A DNA stretch of 64,000 bases from Reyranella sp. CPCC 100927 (lineage in GTDB: Bacteria > Pseudomonadota > Alphaproteobacteria > Reyranellales > Reyranellaceae). Both the position numbers and the translations under genes were made by a program. Under the pieces are notes generated by a model that saw nothing but the letters and a program-made list of their open reading frames with translations, ran no database searches and had not been told where the DNA came from. Of this stretch, positions 16,790 through 25,051 are shown one piece after another; position 1 is the stretch's first letter; each line of letters starts with the position of its first letter. The DNA lies in assembly GCF_007859315.1 (NCBI RefSeq), contig NZ_VOHA01000026.1, positions 31,902 to 95,901 on the forward strand. Direction: 5' to 3'.

Positions 16790-17263
16790 ATGGCTGACGT
16801 GTGGTACTTCGCCTACGGATCCAACATGGATCCGGCTCGGCTCAAGATGCGCTGCACCGACAAGGGTGCACCGGTGCTCGAGCGCGTCGCGGGTCGACTG
16901 GACGGTTGGCGGCTGGCGTTCAACAAGCAACGGCTGAACCGGCCGGGCGAAGGCGCCGCCAACGTGATGGAAGACCCCGCCGGCGCGGTCGAGGGAACAT
17001 TGAATCGCATGCCCGCGTTGGGCCTTGATCTGCTCGATGTCGATGAGGGCGTCGCGCGGGGTCAGTACGCCCGCCACGCCGTGCGCGTGCTTCGCCTCGA
17101 TACCGGTGCGACGGTCGATGCCGTCATGTACGTCGCCCTGCCGGCAGTCGTCGCCCGTGACCTGCGGCCGCCGCGCTGGTATCTCGATCACCTGCTTGCC
17201 GGCCGCGACCTGCTGTCGGCGCCGTACCACGCTGCGCTCGCCGCGACGGTTGTGATCGATTGA
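16790..17263 (+). CDS. Gamma-glutamylcyclotransferase family protein
   Basis: A 157-residue GGCT-fold protein. The substrate-binding FAYGSNMD at residues 6-13 and the acidic catalytic position in LDLLDVDEGVARGQY are clear, as is the AVEGTLNRMP strand. Members release 5-oxoproline from gamma-glutamyl amino acids or peptides in the cytoplasm. GGAGAG precedes the ATG. It starts a short run of three small enzymes on the plus strand. Confidence 0.88.
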   Translation: MADVWYFAYGSNMDPARLKMRCTDKGAPVLERVAGRLDGWRLAFNKQRLNRPGEGAANVMEDPAGAVEGTLNRMPALGLDLLDVDEGVARGQYARHAVRVLRLDTGATVDAVMYVALPAVVARDLRPPRWYLDHLLAGRDLLSAPYHAALAATVVID

Positions 17264-17275
17264 AGGAGGGACGTG

Positions 17276-17635
17276 ATGGCCGAAGCGAAGACCTATGCCG
17301 GCGGATGCCACTGCGGCGCCGTGCGCTACGAAGCGACGACCGATCTGGCACCGCTCATTGCATGCAACTGCTCGATCTGCACCAAGCACGGCCTGTTGTT
17401 GACCTTCGTGTCGGAGCAGGCGTTCAAGCTGGTGTCCGGCAAGGACGACGTGAAGGAATATCTGTTCAACAAGAAGCATATCCATCACCAGTTCTGTCCG
17501 ACGTGCGGCGTCGAGTCGTTTGCCCGCGGCACCAAGCCCGACGGCACGCCGATGGTGGCCGTCAATGTGCGCTGCCTGGAGGGCGTCGACATCGGCAGCC
17601 TGACGCCGACGCCGTTCAACGGCCGCGATCTGTAG
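17276..17635 (+). CDS. GFA family zinc protein (glutathione-dependent formaldehyde-activating-like)
   Basis: A 119-residue GFA/CENP-V-fold protein with the expected zinc ligands: GGCHCGAVRYEA near the N-terminus, CNCSIC in the middle and FCPTCGVESFARG later. Most family members have unknown substrates; the name comes from Gfa, which aids the glutathione-formaldehyde reaction. ATG 17276 sits 6-7 nt after GAAGGAGGG; a GTG immediately before it is also open. It lies 12 bp after the cyclotransferase, so the two are likely co-transcribed. Confidence 0.88.
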   Translation: MAEAKTYAGGCHCGAVRYEATTDLAPLIACNCSICTKHGLLLTFVSEQAFKLVSGKDDVKEYLFNKKHIHHQFCPTCGVESFARGTKPDGTPMVAVNVRCLEGVDIGSLTPTPFNGRDL

Positions 17636-17668
17636 GAATTTCTCCTCCAACCACGTGGAGGGACAGCC

Positions 17669-18064
17669 ATGGTCACGTCGGTTCGGCCTTTTCTCATGTT
17701 CGAGGGCAAAGCCCAGGAAGCGATGGACTTCTATGTCTCGCTGATCCCCGGCAGCGAGATCATCGATGTCGCCCGCTACGGGCCGGGCGAACCCGGTCCC
17801 GAAGGCTCGGTCAAGGTCGCGAGCTTCACCGTCGGCGGCCAGACGGTGATGTGCATCGACAGCCATGTGAAGCACGCCTTCACGTTCACGCCGTCGTTCT
17901 CGTTTTTCATCACCTGCGAGTCGGACGACGAGATCCGGCGGCTGTCGGAGGCCCTGGTCGTCGGCGGCAGCTATCTCATGCCGCCCAACAACTATGGCTT
18001 CAGCCGCTGGTTCGCCTGGCTCAACGACCGCTACGGCGTGTCCTGGCAGCTGAATCTGCCGTGA
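17669..18064 (+). CDS. VOC family protein, PhnB/3-demethylubiquinone methyltransferase-like fold
   Basis: A 131-residue PF06983-type protein: VRPFLMFEGKAQEAMDFYVSLIPGSEIIDVARYG at the start, GQTVMCIDSHVKHAFTFTPSFSFFI in the middle and FSRWFAWLNDRYGVSWQLNLP at the end. The vicinal-oxygen-chelate fold is clear, the reaction is not. GGAGGGACAGCC precedes the ATG. Last gene of the small-enzyme run; a terminator hairpin follows at once. Confidence 0.85.
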   Translation: MVTSVRPFLMFEGKAQEAMDFYVSLIPGSEIIDVARYGPGEPGPEGSVKVASFTVGGQTVMCIDSHVKHAFTFTPSFSFFITCESDDEIRRLSEALVVGGSYLMPPNNYGFSRWFAWLNDRYGVSWQLNLP

Positions 18065-18067
18065 GTG

Positions 18068-18090
18068 CCCTCCCCACGCGGTGGGGAGGG
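18068..18090. terminator. Bidirectional hairpin between convergent genes
   Basis: CCCTCCCCAC-GCG-GTGGGGAGGG forms a perfect 10-bp stem with a 3-nt loop, 4 nt after the VOC stop and 5 nt from the convergent isomerase stop. There is no T tract, so it may rely on the stem or be a trimmed family B repeat. Confidence 0.6.
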
Positions 18091-18095
18091 ATAGG

Positions 18096-18929
18096 TCAGC
18101 ACACCGTGACGTAGCGTTCGCGCACGGTGCGCAGGACCTCGTCGGGATCGCGCTTCCACCAGTTGCCGGCCGAGAAGATCTCGACCTCGACGCAGTCGCT
18201 GTAGCCTGTGGCCTCGACCCAGCGGCGGATGCGAGGGATGTCGATGACGCCGTCGCCCATCATGCCGCGGTCGAGCAGCATGTCGGATGTCGGCACCAGC
18301 CAGTCGCAGACATGGAAGCCCAGGATGCGCCGGCCGGCGCGCGCGATCTCGCGCTCGAGCGCCGGGTCCCACCAGACGTGATAGACGTCGACCGCGACGC
18401 CGACACCCTCGCCCAGCGAGTCGCAGAGATCGTTGGCCTGCGCCAGCGTGTTCACGCAGGCACGGTCGGCGGCATACATCGGATGCAGCGGCTCGATCGC
18501 CAGCGGCAGCTTCTGCGGATGCGCATAGTCGCGCAGCGCCGCGATGCCGTCCTTCACCTGCTGGCGGGCACCCGCGATATCCTTGGAACCGGCCGGCAGG
18601 CCGCCCACCACCAGGATCAGGCACTCGGCGCCCAATGCCAGCGCCTCGTCGACAGCGCGGCGGTTGTCCTCGGACGCCCGGGCGCGGCCGGCGGCATCGG
18701 CGGCGGGAAACATGCCGCCGCGGCAGTAGCCGTTGACGCGCAGGCCGTGGGTGCGGATCAGCCTGGCCGCTGTGTCGAGGCCGCAGGCGGCAACCTGGTC
18801 ACGCCACGGCGCGATGGCGCGGACTTCGTGGCGCGCGCAGCCCTCGATGATCTGCGGCAGGGTCCAGCGCTCGCGCACCGTGGCAGTGTTCAGCGACAGC
18901 AGATCGGGGTTGGCGGCGAGGTCGCGCAT
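18096..18929 (-). CDS. Sugar phosphate isomerase/epimerase family TIM-barrel protein
   Basis: A 277-residue AP-endonuclease-2-type barrel of the kind found in sugar, inositol and sugar-acid catabolism. Metal-site candidates are visible in LAIEPLHPMYAADRACVNTL (Glu), VAVDVYHVWWDP (Asp/His), LGFHVCDWLVP (His/Asp) and VEVEIFSAGNWW (Glu). It is the last gene of the minus-strand run starting with the DHDPS-like gene at 22794. A second member of this family (48079-48909) sits behind another copy of the same operator, which ties the two clusters together. Confidence 0.88.
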   Translation of the reverse strand: MRDLAANPDLLSLNTATVRERWTLPQIIEGCARHEVRAIAPWRDQVAACGLDTAARLIRTHGLRVNGYCRGGMFPAADAAGRARASEDNRRAVDEALALGAECLILVVGGLPAGSKDIAGARQQVKDGIAALRDYAHPQKLPLAIEPLHPMYAADRACVNTLAQANDLCDSLGEGVGVAVDVYHVWWDPALEREIARAGRRILGFHVCDWLVPTSDMLLDRGMMGDGVIDIPRIRRWVEATGYSDCVEVEIFSAGNWWKRDPDEVLRTVRERYVTVC

Positions 18930-18937
18930 GTCTTGAC

Positions 18938-19116
18938 CCTTACCTTCCCCCGCTTGCGGGGGAAGGTGCCCCGAAGGGGCGGATGGGGGATCGTCGAAGC
19001 GTTGCGTTGCTGCGGATAAGCACCGATCGAGTCCTCAAATCAGACAATTCCTTGGTTGCACGGCACCCCATCCGCCCTTCGGGCACCTTCCCCCGCGAAG
19101 CGGGGGAAGGTAAGGG
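18938..19116. repeat. Dispersed palindromic repeat, family B, long copy
   Basis: About 50-bp arms: CCTTACCTTCCCCCGC...GGCGGATGGGG on the left, and CCCCATCCGCC...GCGGGGGAAGGTAAGG on the right, flanking an unrelated core of about 75 bp. Each arm is itself a hairpin (CTTCCCCCGC with GCGGGGGAAG). It separates the isomerase from the DUF993 gene inside the putative operon. Confidence 0.85.
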
Positions 19117-19119
19117 TTG

Positions 19120-20280
19120 TCAGTTCGCCAGCCCGTGCACGGCGAGCACGCGGCGCATGCGGGCAACCGCGTCGTCGGGGTCCTTCAGCAGGCCGGCGGC
19201 GTCGGCGAGGCGGAACAGGTCGGACAGGTGCAGCAGGGAGCGCGCGCTCTGCTGGCCGCCCACCATCACGAAATGCTCCTGCAGGCCATTGAGGTAGGCC
19301 ATGAACACCACGCCCGTCTTGTAGAAGCGGGTGGGTGCGCGGAAGATGTGGCGCGACAGCGGCACCGTGGGCGCCAGGATGTCGTGGAACATGTTGCTGT
19401 CGCCGCGCGCCAGGGCGCCCAGCGCCGCCGACGCCGCCGGCGCGATGGCATCGAAGATGCCCAGCAGCGCATCGGAATGGCCCTGCGCGTCGCCCGCGAT
19501 CAGCTCGGCGTAGCTGAAATCATCGCCGGTATACATGCGCACGCCTGACGGCAGGCGGCGGCGCATCACGATCTCCTTGTCCTTGTCGAGCAGCGAGATC
19601 TTGATGCCGTCGACCTTGCCGGCGTTGGCGGCCATCGCGGCGAGGCACGTCTCCATCGCCTGCCAATGGTCCTTGTGGCCCCAGTAGCCGTCGAGCGCAG
19701 GGTCGAACATCTCGCCCAGCCAGTGGATCAGCGCCGGCTCCTTCACCTGGCGCAGGATGCGGTCATAGACCTTCAGGTAGTCGTCGGGCGATTTCGCGCA
19801 GGCGGCAAGCGCGCGCGAGGCCATCAGGATGATCTGGCCGCCGGCCGCCTCGACCGCCTCGCACTGCTCCTCGTAGGCGCGGATCACGTCGTCGATGGTG
19901 AGGTCGGGTGACGGCGCCAGATGATCGGTGCCGGCGCCGGAGCGGATCAGGCCGCCTTCGGCCTTGGCCAGCGCCGTGCTGCGGCGGATCAGCTCCAGAC
20001 TGGTCGGCCAGTCGAGCCCCATGCCGCGCTGCGCCGTATCCATCGACTCGGCCACGCCCAGGCCCAGCGACCACACGTAGCGGCGGAACTTCAGCGTGGT
20101 TTCCCAGTCGATCGCCGGCGTCAGCCATGGGTCGTGATCGGCGAACGGATCGGCCACGACATGCACCGCCGAATAGGCGATGCGGTTGAACGGGCGATCG
20201 GCCTTGGGGAACACCCGCGGGGCACGGGTGGTGAAGGCTTCGGTGCGGCCGTCACGGGTGGGAAGATGGATGGTGGGCAT
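19120..20280 (-). CDS. DUF993 family protein (dihydrodipicolinate synthase-superfamily-like)
   Basis: A 386-residue DUF993 protein, a group usually placed beside DHDPS/aldolase enzymes. MPTIHLPTRDGRTEAF...ADRPFNRIAYSAVHVVADP opens it; GGQIILMASRALAACAKSPDDYLKVYDRIL is followed by KVDGIKISLLDKDKE, whose lysine occupies the Schiff-base-like position of class I aldolases. HWLGEMFDPALDGYWG is another conserved stretch. The catalytic role is not established. It shares its unit with a Gfo/Idh dehydrogenase, another DHDPS-type protein and a sugar isomerase, so an aldolase step on a keto-sugar acid is plausible. Confidence 0.85.
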   Translation of the reverse strand: MPTIHLPTRDGRTEAFTTRAPRVFPKADRPFNRIAYSAVHVVADPFADHDPWLTPAIDWETTLKFRRYVWSLGLGVAESMDTAQRGMGLDWPTSLELIRRSTALAKAEGGLIRSGAGTDHLAPSPDLTIDDVIRAYEEQCEAVEAAGGQIILMASRALAACAKSPDDYLKVYDRILRQVKEPALIHWLGEMFDPALDGYWGHKDHWQAMETCLAAMAANAGKVDGIKISLLDKDKEIVMRRRLPSGVRMYTGDDFSYAELIAGDAQGHSDALLGIFDAIAPAASAALGALARGDSNMFHDILAPTVPLSRHIFRAPTRFYKTGVVFMAYLNGLQEHFVMVGGQQSARSLLHLSDLFRLADAAGLLKDPDDAVARMRRVLAVHGLAN

Positions 20281-20302
20281 TACGGCCTCATGCTGCTTCT
20301 AC

Positions 20303-20382
20303 GTCATTCCGAGCGCAGCGAGGAATCTCCTGCGAAAAGAGTCCCTGCTTCCGGAAGATCCCTCGCTGCGCTCGGGATGACA
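20303..20382. repeat. Dispersed palindromic repeat, family A
   Basis: GTCATTCCGAGCGCAGCGAG with CTCGCTGCGCTCGGGATGAC enclosing an imperfect core. It lies between the DUF993 and Gfo/Idh genes. Confidence 0.85.
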
Positions 20383-20404
20383 GACCGAACGAACGGCACA
20401 AAAA

Positions 20405-21556
20405 TTAAACCTCCAGCGCCGGGACGTCGATCCACCGGCGCTCCTTCCAACTCTGCATCGCGAGCTCGGCCAGCTGCACGCCCTTGGCGCCCTCGAACAG
20501 GGTCCATTTGAACGGCGCGTCCTCGCAGACGTGGCGGATGAACATCTCCCACTCGGTCTTGAAGCCGTTGTCGTAGGCGACGTTGTCCGGCACCTCCTGC
20601 CAGCCGGCGAAGAAATCGATGCTCTGCTTGACGTCGGGGTTCCACACCGGGCGCGGCGTGGCCACGCGCGCTTGCGCCCGGCAGCTTTGCAGGCCGGCCA
20701 CCGCCGAGCCCAGGGTGCCGTCGACATGGAAGGTCACCAGATCGTCGCGGCGCACGCGCGTGCACCAGGAGCTGTTGATGTGGCACACCACGCCACCCTC
20801 GAGCTGGAAGGTGGCGTAGCAGGCATCGTCGGTGTCGGCGGCGTACTTCTTGTCGGCCTCGTCCCAGCGTTCGGGAATGTGGGTGGCCCCCAGGCAGCTC
20901 ACCGACTTCACGGCGCCGAACAGGTTGTCCATCACGTAGCGCCAGTGGCAGACCATATCGAGGATGATGCCGCCGCCTTCGGCCTTCTTGTAGTTCCATG
21001 ACGGCCGCTGGGCCTGCTGCCAGTCGCCCTCGAACACCCAGTAGCCGAACTCGCCGCGCACCGAGAGCATGCGGCCGAAGAAACCAGAGTCGCGCAGCAT
21101 CTTCAGTTTCAGCAGCCCGGGCAGGAACAGCTTGTCCTGCACCACGCCGTGCTTGATGCCGGCGGCCTTGGCCTTCTTGGCCACCGCCAGCGCGTGATGC
21201 AGGGTGTCGGCCACCGGCTTTTCGCAATAGATGTGCTTGCCGGCATCGATCGCCTGGGCCAGCAGGCCGGCGCGCATCTGGGTCGTGGCAGCGTCGAAGA
21301 AGACCTCGTCGTTGCGGTTGTGCAGCGCGGCGTCGAGGTCGGTGGTCCAGCGTTCGATGCCATGTGCCTTGGCCAGGCGTTCGGTCTTCTCGGCGTTGCG
21401 GCCGACCAGGATGGGATCGGGCATCACGCGATCGCCGTTGGCCAGCGCCACGCCACCCTGCTGGCGAATGGCCACGATGGAGCGCACCAGGTGCTGGTTG
21501 GTCCCCATGCGCCCGGTCACGCCGTTCATGATGATGCCGAGGCGACGTGTTGGCAT
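20405..21556 (-). CDS. Gfo/Idh/MocA family oxidoreductase
   Basis: A 383-residue NAD(P)-dependent dehydrogenase. The Rossmann opening RRLGIIMNGVTGRMG, the hallmark GKHIYCEKPVAD and the substrate-site EGGGIILDMVCHWRYVMDNLFG (Asp and His) are visible. The first glycine motif GVTGRMG is of the variant kind found in some sugar dehydrogenases. It probably oxidises a sugar, cyclitol or their acids as an early step in the pathway of this cluster. ATG 21556 starts the gene. Confidence 0.9.
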   Translation of the reverse strand: MPTRRLGIIMNGVTGRMGTNQHLVRSIVAIRQQGGVALANGDRVMPDPILVGRNAEKTERLAKAHGIERWTTDLDAALHNRNDEVFFDAATTQMRAGLLAQAIDAGKHIYCEKPVADTLHHALAVAKKAKAAGIKHGVVQDKLFLPGLLKLKMLRDSGFFGRMLSVRGEFGYWVFEGDWQQAQRPSWNYKKAEGGGIILDMVCHWRYVMDNLFGAVKSVSCLGATHIPERWDEADKKYAADTDDACYATFQLEGGVVCHINSSWCTRVRRDDLVTFHVDGTLGSAVAGLQSCRAQARVATPRPVWNPDVKQSIDFFAGWQEVPDNVAYDNGFKTEWEMFIRHVCEDAPFKWTLFEGAKGVQLAELAMQSWKERRWIDVPALEV

Positions 21557-21580
21557 GACGTCAGATCCTTCAGTGAGTGT

Positions 21581-21709
21581 CCCTCCCCCAGCATAGCTGG
21601 GGGAGGTGGCCGAAGGCCGGAGGGGGAGCCGACGTGGTCCCAGTTACCAAGATCACCACGGCTCCCCTCCGCCCCTTCGGGGCACCTCCCCAGCTTCGCT
21701 GGGGAGGCG
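21581..21709. repeat. Dispersed palindromic repeat, family B
   Basis: Left arm CCCTCCCCCAGCATAGCTGGGGGAGGTGGCCGAAGGCCGGAGGG and right arm CCCTCCGCCCCTTCGGGGCACCTCCCCAGCTTCGCTGGGGAGG, each folding on itself as well as pairing with the other. It lies between the Gfo/Idh and DHDPS-like genes. A close relative is at 50931-51077. Confidence 0.85.
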
Positions 21710-21717
21710 TTTTTTAT

Positions 21718-22794
21718 CTACCCCCGCCATCTTGCCAGGTTCGCGGCGACGAAGGCGTCGTCGGTGAGCTCGGGATAGGTCGCGTACAGGCGGTCGATCT
21801 CCTGCGTCTGGCCGGGGCTCAGCACCTCGTGCGGGTCCAGGCAGTGCACGGTGCGCAGCAGGCCCTGGCGGCGCAGGATCTCGTGGCAGCCGGGGATGCA
21901 GCCGCGGAAGTCGTTGGCGACGTCGAACACCACGGCATTGCAGTCGGTGACCTGCGAGTCGAGTGCCAGCACGTCGAGCGGCACGCTGCCGCTGTCGACC
22001 GCCGCATGCACGCGCGCCAGCAGGTCGACGGCGGCGCGCGTCCACACGCTCCAGTGCCCCAGCAGGCCACCACGGAAACGTACGCTGACCTCGCGGTTGC
22101 CGGTGCGCACGGCAAACGGCGTCAGCAGGTCGGCCACGATGTGGTCGTCGTTGCCGGTATAGAGCGTGACGCGGTCCTCGGCACCAGCGGTCGCGACGCC
22201 GACGGCGACGTCGAGCGTCTTGTAGCGGTTGAACGGCGCCACCTTGATGGCCACGACATTGTCGATGGCGGCGAAGCGGGTCCAGAAGGCGCGCGACAGC
22301 GGGATGCCGCCGACGGCGGCCTGCAGGTAGAAGCCGATCACCGGCATCTCGCGCGCCACCGCGGCGCAGTGCTCGACCAGTTCGTCCTCGCTGGCGCCCT
22401 TGAGCGCACCCAGGCCCAGGAGCACCGCGTGATAGCCGAGCGCGCGGGCGGTGCGCGCCTCCTCCACCGCCTGCGCGGTCTTGCCGATGACGCCCGCGAT
22501 CATCACCAGCGGCCGGTCGGTCCACTCCTGCGCGGTCTGCTGCGCCAGCTCCAGCACCGGGCGATAGAGACCGACGTCGCGGATCTGGAACTGCGTGGCG
22601 TGCACGCCCACCGCCAGGCCGCCCGAGCCGGCATCGATGTAGTAGCGCGCCAGCGCGCGCTGCGACTCGCGGTCGAAGTCGCGCGCATCGTCCAGCGCCA
22701 GCGGATGCGCCGGCAGCACGGCGCCGCCCCGCAGCACGGCCAGGACCGGGGCCGGAATGTCGGACCAATGCAGGCCGCCGTTGGCCGCCATCAT
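21718..22794 (-). CDS. Dihydrodipicolinate synthase family protein (keto-acid aldolase/dehydratase)
   Basis: A 358-residue DHDPS/NAL-superfamily barrel. IPAPVLAVLRGGAVLPAHPLALDDARDFD opens it, SGGLAVGVHATQFQIRD takes the place of the usual GTTGE loop, and the Schiff-base lysine lies in NVVAIKVAPFNRYKTLDVAVGV, with LYTGNDDHIVADLL after it. It is longer at the C-terminus than the ~300-residue norm. Relatives cleave or dehydrate 2-keto-3-deoxy sugar acids. It is the first gene of the unit and has the palindrome at 22807-22826 just before its start. Confidence 0.88.
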   Translation of the reverse strand: MMAANGGLHWSDIPAPVLAVLRGGAVLPAHPLALDDARDFDRESQRALARYYIDAGSGGLAVGVHATQFQIRDVGLYRPVLELAQQTAQEWTDRPLVMIAGVIGKTAQAVEEARTARALGYHAVLLGLGALKGASEDELVEHCAAVAREMPVIGFYLQAAVGGIPLSRAFWTRFAAIDNVVAIKVAPFNRYKTLDVAVGVATAGAEDRVTLYTGNDDHIVADLLTPFAVRTGNREVSVRFRGGLLGHWSVWTRAAVDLLARVHAAVDSGSVPLDVLALDSQVTDCNAVVFDVANDFRGCIPGCHEILRRQGLLRTVHCLDPHEVLSPGQTQEIDRLYATYPELTDDAFVAANLARWRG

Positions 22795-22806
22795 GTTCTC
22801 CCGCTC

Positions 22807-22826
22807 AAGTAACCATCCGGTTACAA
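22807..22826. promoter_or_regulatory. Operator copy 1 of a three-site regulon
   Basis: AAGTAACCATCCGGTTACAA: GTAAC and GTTAC half-sites separated by 6 bp, 12 bp before the DHDPS-like start. The same spacing and flanks recur at 48955-48974 and 51929-51948. A GntR- or LacI-type regulator encoded elsewhere is the likely ligand; none is encoded beside the sites. Confidence 0.7.
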
Positions 22827-23244
22827 CCGTGACGCATCCGGCGCAATGCTGTCAACGGGTCGCATGGCTCTGCACCGGCCGGCAGAAAGGGCAGATACGG
22901 CCAGAAAGTCGGACCGGGGTTTGATTTCAAGAACTTGGAGGACATTGCCGCATACGGCCAGTCGACGGCAGAAAGCGGCCAGTTACGGCCAGAAAGTCGC
23001 GCGCCGCGCACAGACCATTTCGTGATGTGTGCGCAAGGCTCGCGGGGTCGGGCGCACTCATGAAACCCTCGATCGGGAACGCTGTTGTTGCCAGACATAG
23101 TTCAAGCGCCGGGTGCCGACAATCGGAACGAAATTGAAAATTTCGACCGCAGGGTGATGCGCGCGCGCACCCGGCCATCGCCGCGCTGTGCGATGGTCCC
23201 TATGATACCCGGGCACCGCCACCGCATCCCTGCTTCAGGCTGCC
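22827..23244. other. Intergenic region with repeated TACGGCCAGAAAGTCG motif
   Basis: About 420 bp without a convincing gene. TACGGCCAGAAAGTCG occurs at 22896-22911 and 22984-22999, with partial copies TACGGCCAGTCG near 22953 and GACGGCAGAAAG near 22964, giving four related units in about 100 bp. They may be binding sites for an unidentified regulator of the divergent genes, or decayed repeat DNA. The minus-strand frame at 22805-23098 merely translates these repeats. Confidence 0.5.
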
Positions 23245-24858
23245 ATGAACGTGAGACCGCCCGATCCATCGCCGACCCTGCACGATCTGCTGGCTGCCGC
23301 GCCGCGTGACAGCGTTGCCGTGATCGCTGACGACGGCGCCACCGCCATCACCTACGGCCAGCTCGTCGACGCCAGCGCACGGGTGGCCGCCGGCTTGCGC
23401 CAGCTGGGCGTCGGCGCCGGTGACCGGGTCGCCATCTGGCTGCCCAACGTCGATGCGTGGCTCGCCACATTCTTCGGCTGCGCGCGCATCGGCGCCATCG
23501 CGGTGGCCGTGAACACGCGGTTCCGCAGCAGCGAGCTGGGCGACATCCTGGGCCGCTCACAGGCCAAGATCCTGGTGTTCTGGCCGGCCTTCAAGCAGAT
23601 CGACCTCGCCGGCATCCTGGGCGATTGCGAACCGCAGGCGCTGGTTCACCTCACCGCGTTTGTCACCTACGGCGATGCGGCGGGCGCCGGCAGCGAAATA
23701 CTGCTGGGCCGCCCGGCCGTGGCGTACGCTGCCCTGGCGAGCCACGCGCCGCTGCCGGACCATCCGGGGGCGGGCGACGACGGCTGCGCCCTATTCACGA
23801 CGTCGGGCACCTCCAGCCGCCCCAAGTTCGTGCTGCACGACCAACGCACGCTGATGAGCCACGCGCGCAACGTGGTGCGGGCCTGGGGGTTGTCGGCCGA
23901 CAGCACCACGCTGCTGGTGCCGCCGCTGTGCGGCGTGTTCGGGTTGGCCACGACCTTGGCCAGCCTGGCCGGCGGCGGGCGGCTCATCATGTCGCCGGTC
24001 TGGAGCGCGCAAAGCGACGGCGACGCGATCGTGCGCCACGGCGTCACGCACATGTACGCCAGCGATACGGCCCTGGCGCAGCTGCTGCAGCTGCCGCAGG
24101 CGACCGCGTTCGCGCGATCGCTGCAGCATGTCGGCTACGCGGCCTTCTCGCCCGGCGAGGGCGATATCGTGGCCCGGGCCGAGGCCGCGGGCATCCGCAT
24201 CGCGGGGCTGTACGGATCGAGCGAACTGCAGGCGCTGCTGGCGGCACAGGACGCGGCGGCACCGGTGGCGGACCGCAGTTGCGGCGGCGGTTCCTTCGTC
24301 AGCCCGGCAGCACACGTGCGCGTGCGCGATCCGCAGTCGCAGGCGCTGATGGCGCATGGCGAGACCGGGGAGCTGGAGTTCCGCGCGCCGCAGAGCGTCA
24401 TGCGCGGCTACTTCGGCAATCCCGAAGCCACGGCCCAGGCCTTCACCGAGGACGGCTACTTCCGCAGCGGCGACCTCGGCTTCACGCGGCCCGACGGCAG
24501 CTTCGTGTACCTGGCGCGCATGGGCGATACGCTGCGCCTGGGCGGCTACCTAGTGAGCCCGGCCGAGATCGAAGCCATCGTGCAGCAATGCGCCGGCGTG
24601 GCCGAGTGCCAGGTCGTGGGCGTGCCGCTGAAGGGTGAATTGCGGCCGGTGGCCTGCGTGATCGCCGATGCCGGCGCGGCGCCGGACGAGGCCGCCATCA
24701 TCCGCCACGCCGCCCACCGGCTGGCACGGCACAAGGTACCGGTGCGCGTGCTGGTGATCGACGCCTTCCCGGTCACGTCGAGCGCCAACGGCACCAAAAT
24801 CCAGAAGGCGAAGCTGCGCGAGATCGCCCAGACCCGCATCGAGCAAGGGGGAGGCTGA
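23245..24858 (+). CDS. AMP-dependent acyl-CoA synthetase/ligase
   Basis: A 537-residue ANL-superfamily enzyme. The P-loop FTTSGTSSRPKFVLH (residues ~184-198) is a variant of TSGTTGxPK, the adenine motif reads AGLYGSSELQAL, the hinge region is YFRSGDLGFTRPDGSFVYLARMGDTLRLGGYLVSP, and the C-terminal catalytic lysine is in SSANGTKIQKAKLRE. It would adenylate a carboxylic acid and load it on CoA. YGSSE instead of YGxTE is slightly unusual. It stands alone, divergent from the DHDPS-like operon; the acid is unknown. Confidence 0.9.
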   Translation: MNVRPPDPSPTLHDLLAAAPRDSVAVIADDGATAITYGQLVDASARVAAGLRQLGVGAGDRVAIWLPNVDAWLATFFGCARIGAIAVAVNTRFRSSELGDILGRSQAKILVFWPAFKQIDLAGILGDCEPQALVHLTAFVTYGDAAGAGSEILLGRPAVAYAALASHAPLPDHPGAGDDGCALFTTSGTSSRPKFVLHDQRTLMSHARNVVRAWGLSADSTTLLVPPLCGVFGLATTLASLAGGGRLIMSPVWSAQSDGDAIVRHGVTHMYASDTALAQLLQLPQATAFARSLQHVGYAAFSPGEGDIVARAEAAGIRIAGLYGSSELQALLAAQDAAAPVADRSCGGGSFVSPAAHVRVRDPQSQALMAHGETGELEFRAPQSVMRGYFGNPEATAQAFTEDGYFRSGDLGFTRPDGSFVYLARMGDTLRLGGYLVSPAEIEAIVQQCAGVAECQVVGVPLKGELRPVACVIADAGAAPDEAAIIRHAAHRLARHKVPVRVLVIDAFPVTSSANGTKIQKAKLREIAQTRIEQGGG

Positions 24859-25051
24859 AGATCGCAGTCACGACAAGACCATCTGCGACGGGAACGGCCC
24901 AGACCGTGACGCAGGACGAGCGATACGGGCGTTGCCTCCGGCGGCATGGGCGCCTTGTGACGTGAGGCCGAACCGGCCACTCGATGCCGGACGCAGGCAG
25001 ACTACACGTTGACCTCGCCGTATGTCTTTGCGCTCGCCGGTCGCATCGTTC

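Noticed and set aside
13097..17875. 4.8-kb open frame on the minus strand (about 1590 codons)
   Set aside because: It is antisense to four or five well-supported genes, and its residues (His/Arg/Gly/Gln-rich) are the normal artefact of high-GC codon bias.
18938..19116. CRISPR-like or tandem-repeat array
   Set aside because: Only two inverted arms with one core and no regular spacers; it is a palindromic element of family B.
22805..23098. 97-codon minus-strand frame
   Set aside because: Translates the TACGGCCAGAAAG repeats (WPLSAVDWPY and FWPYLPFLPA); no ribosome site or homologue-like features.
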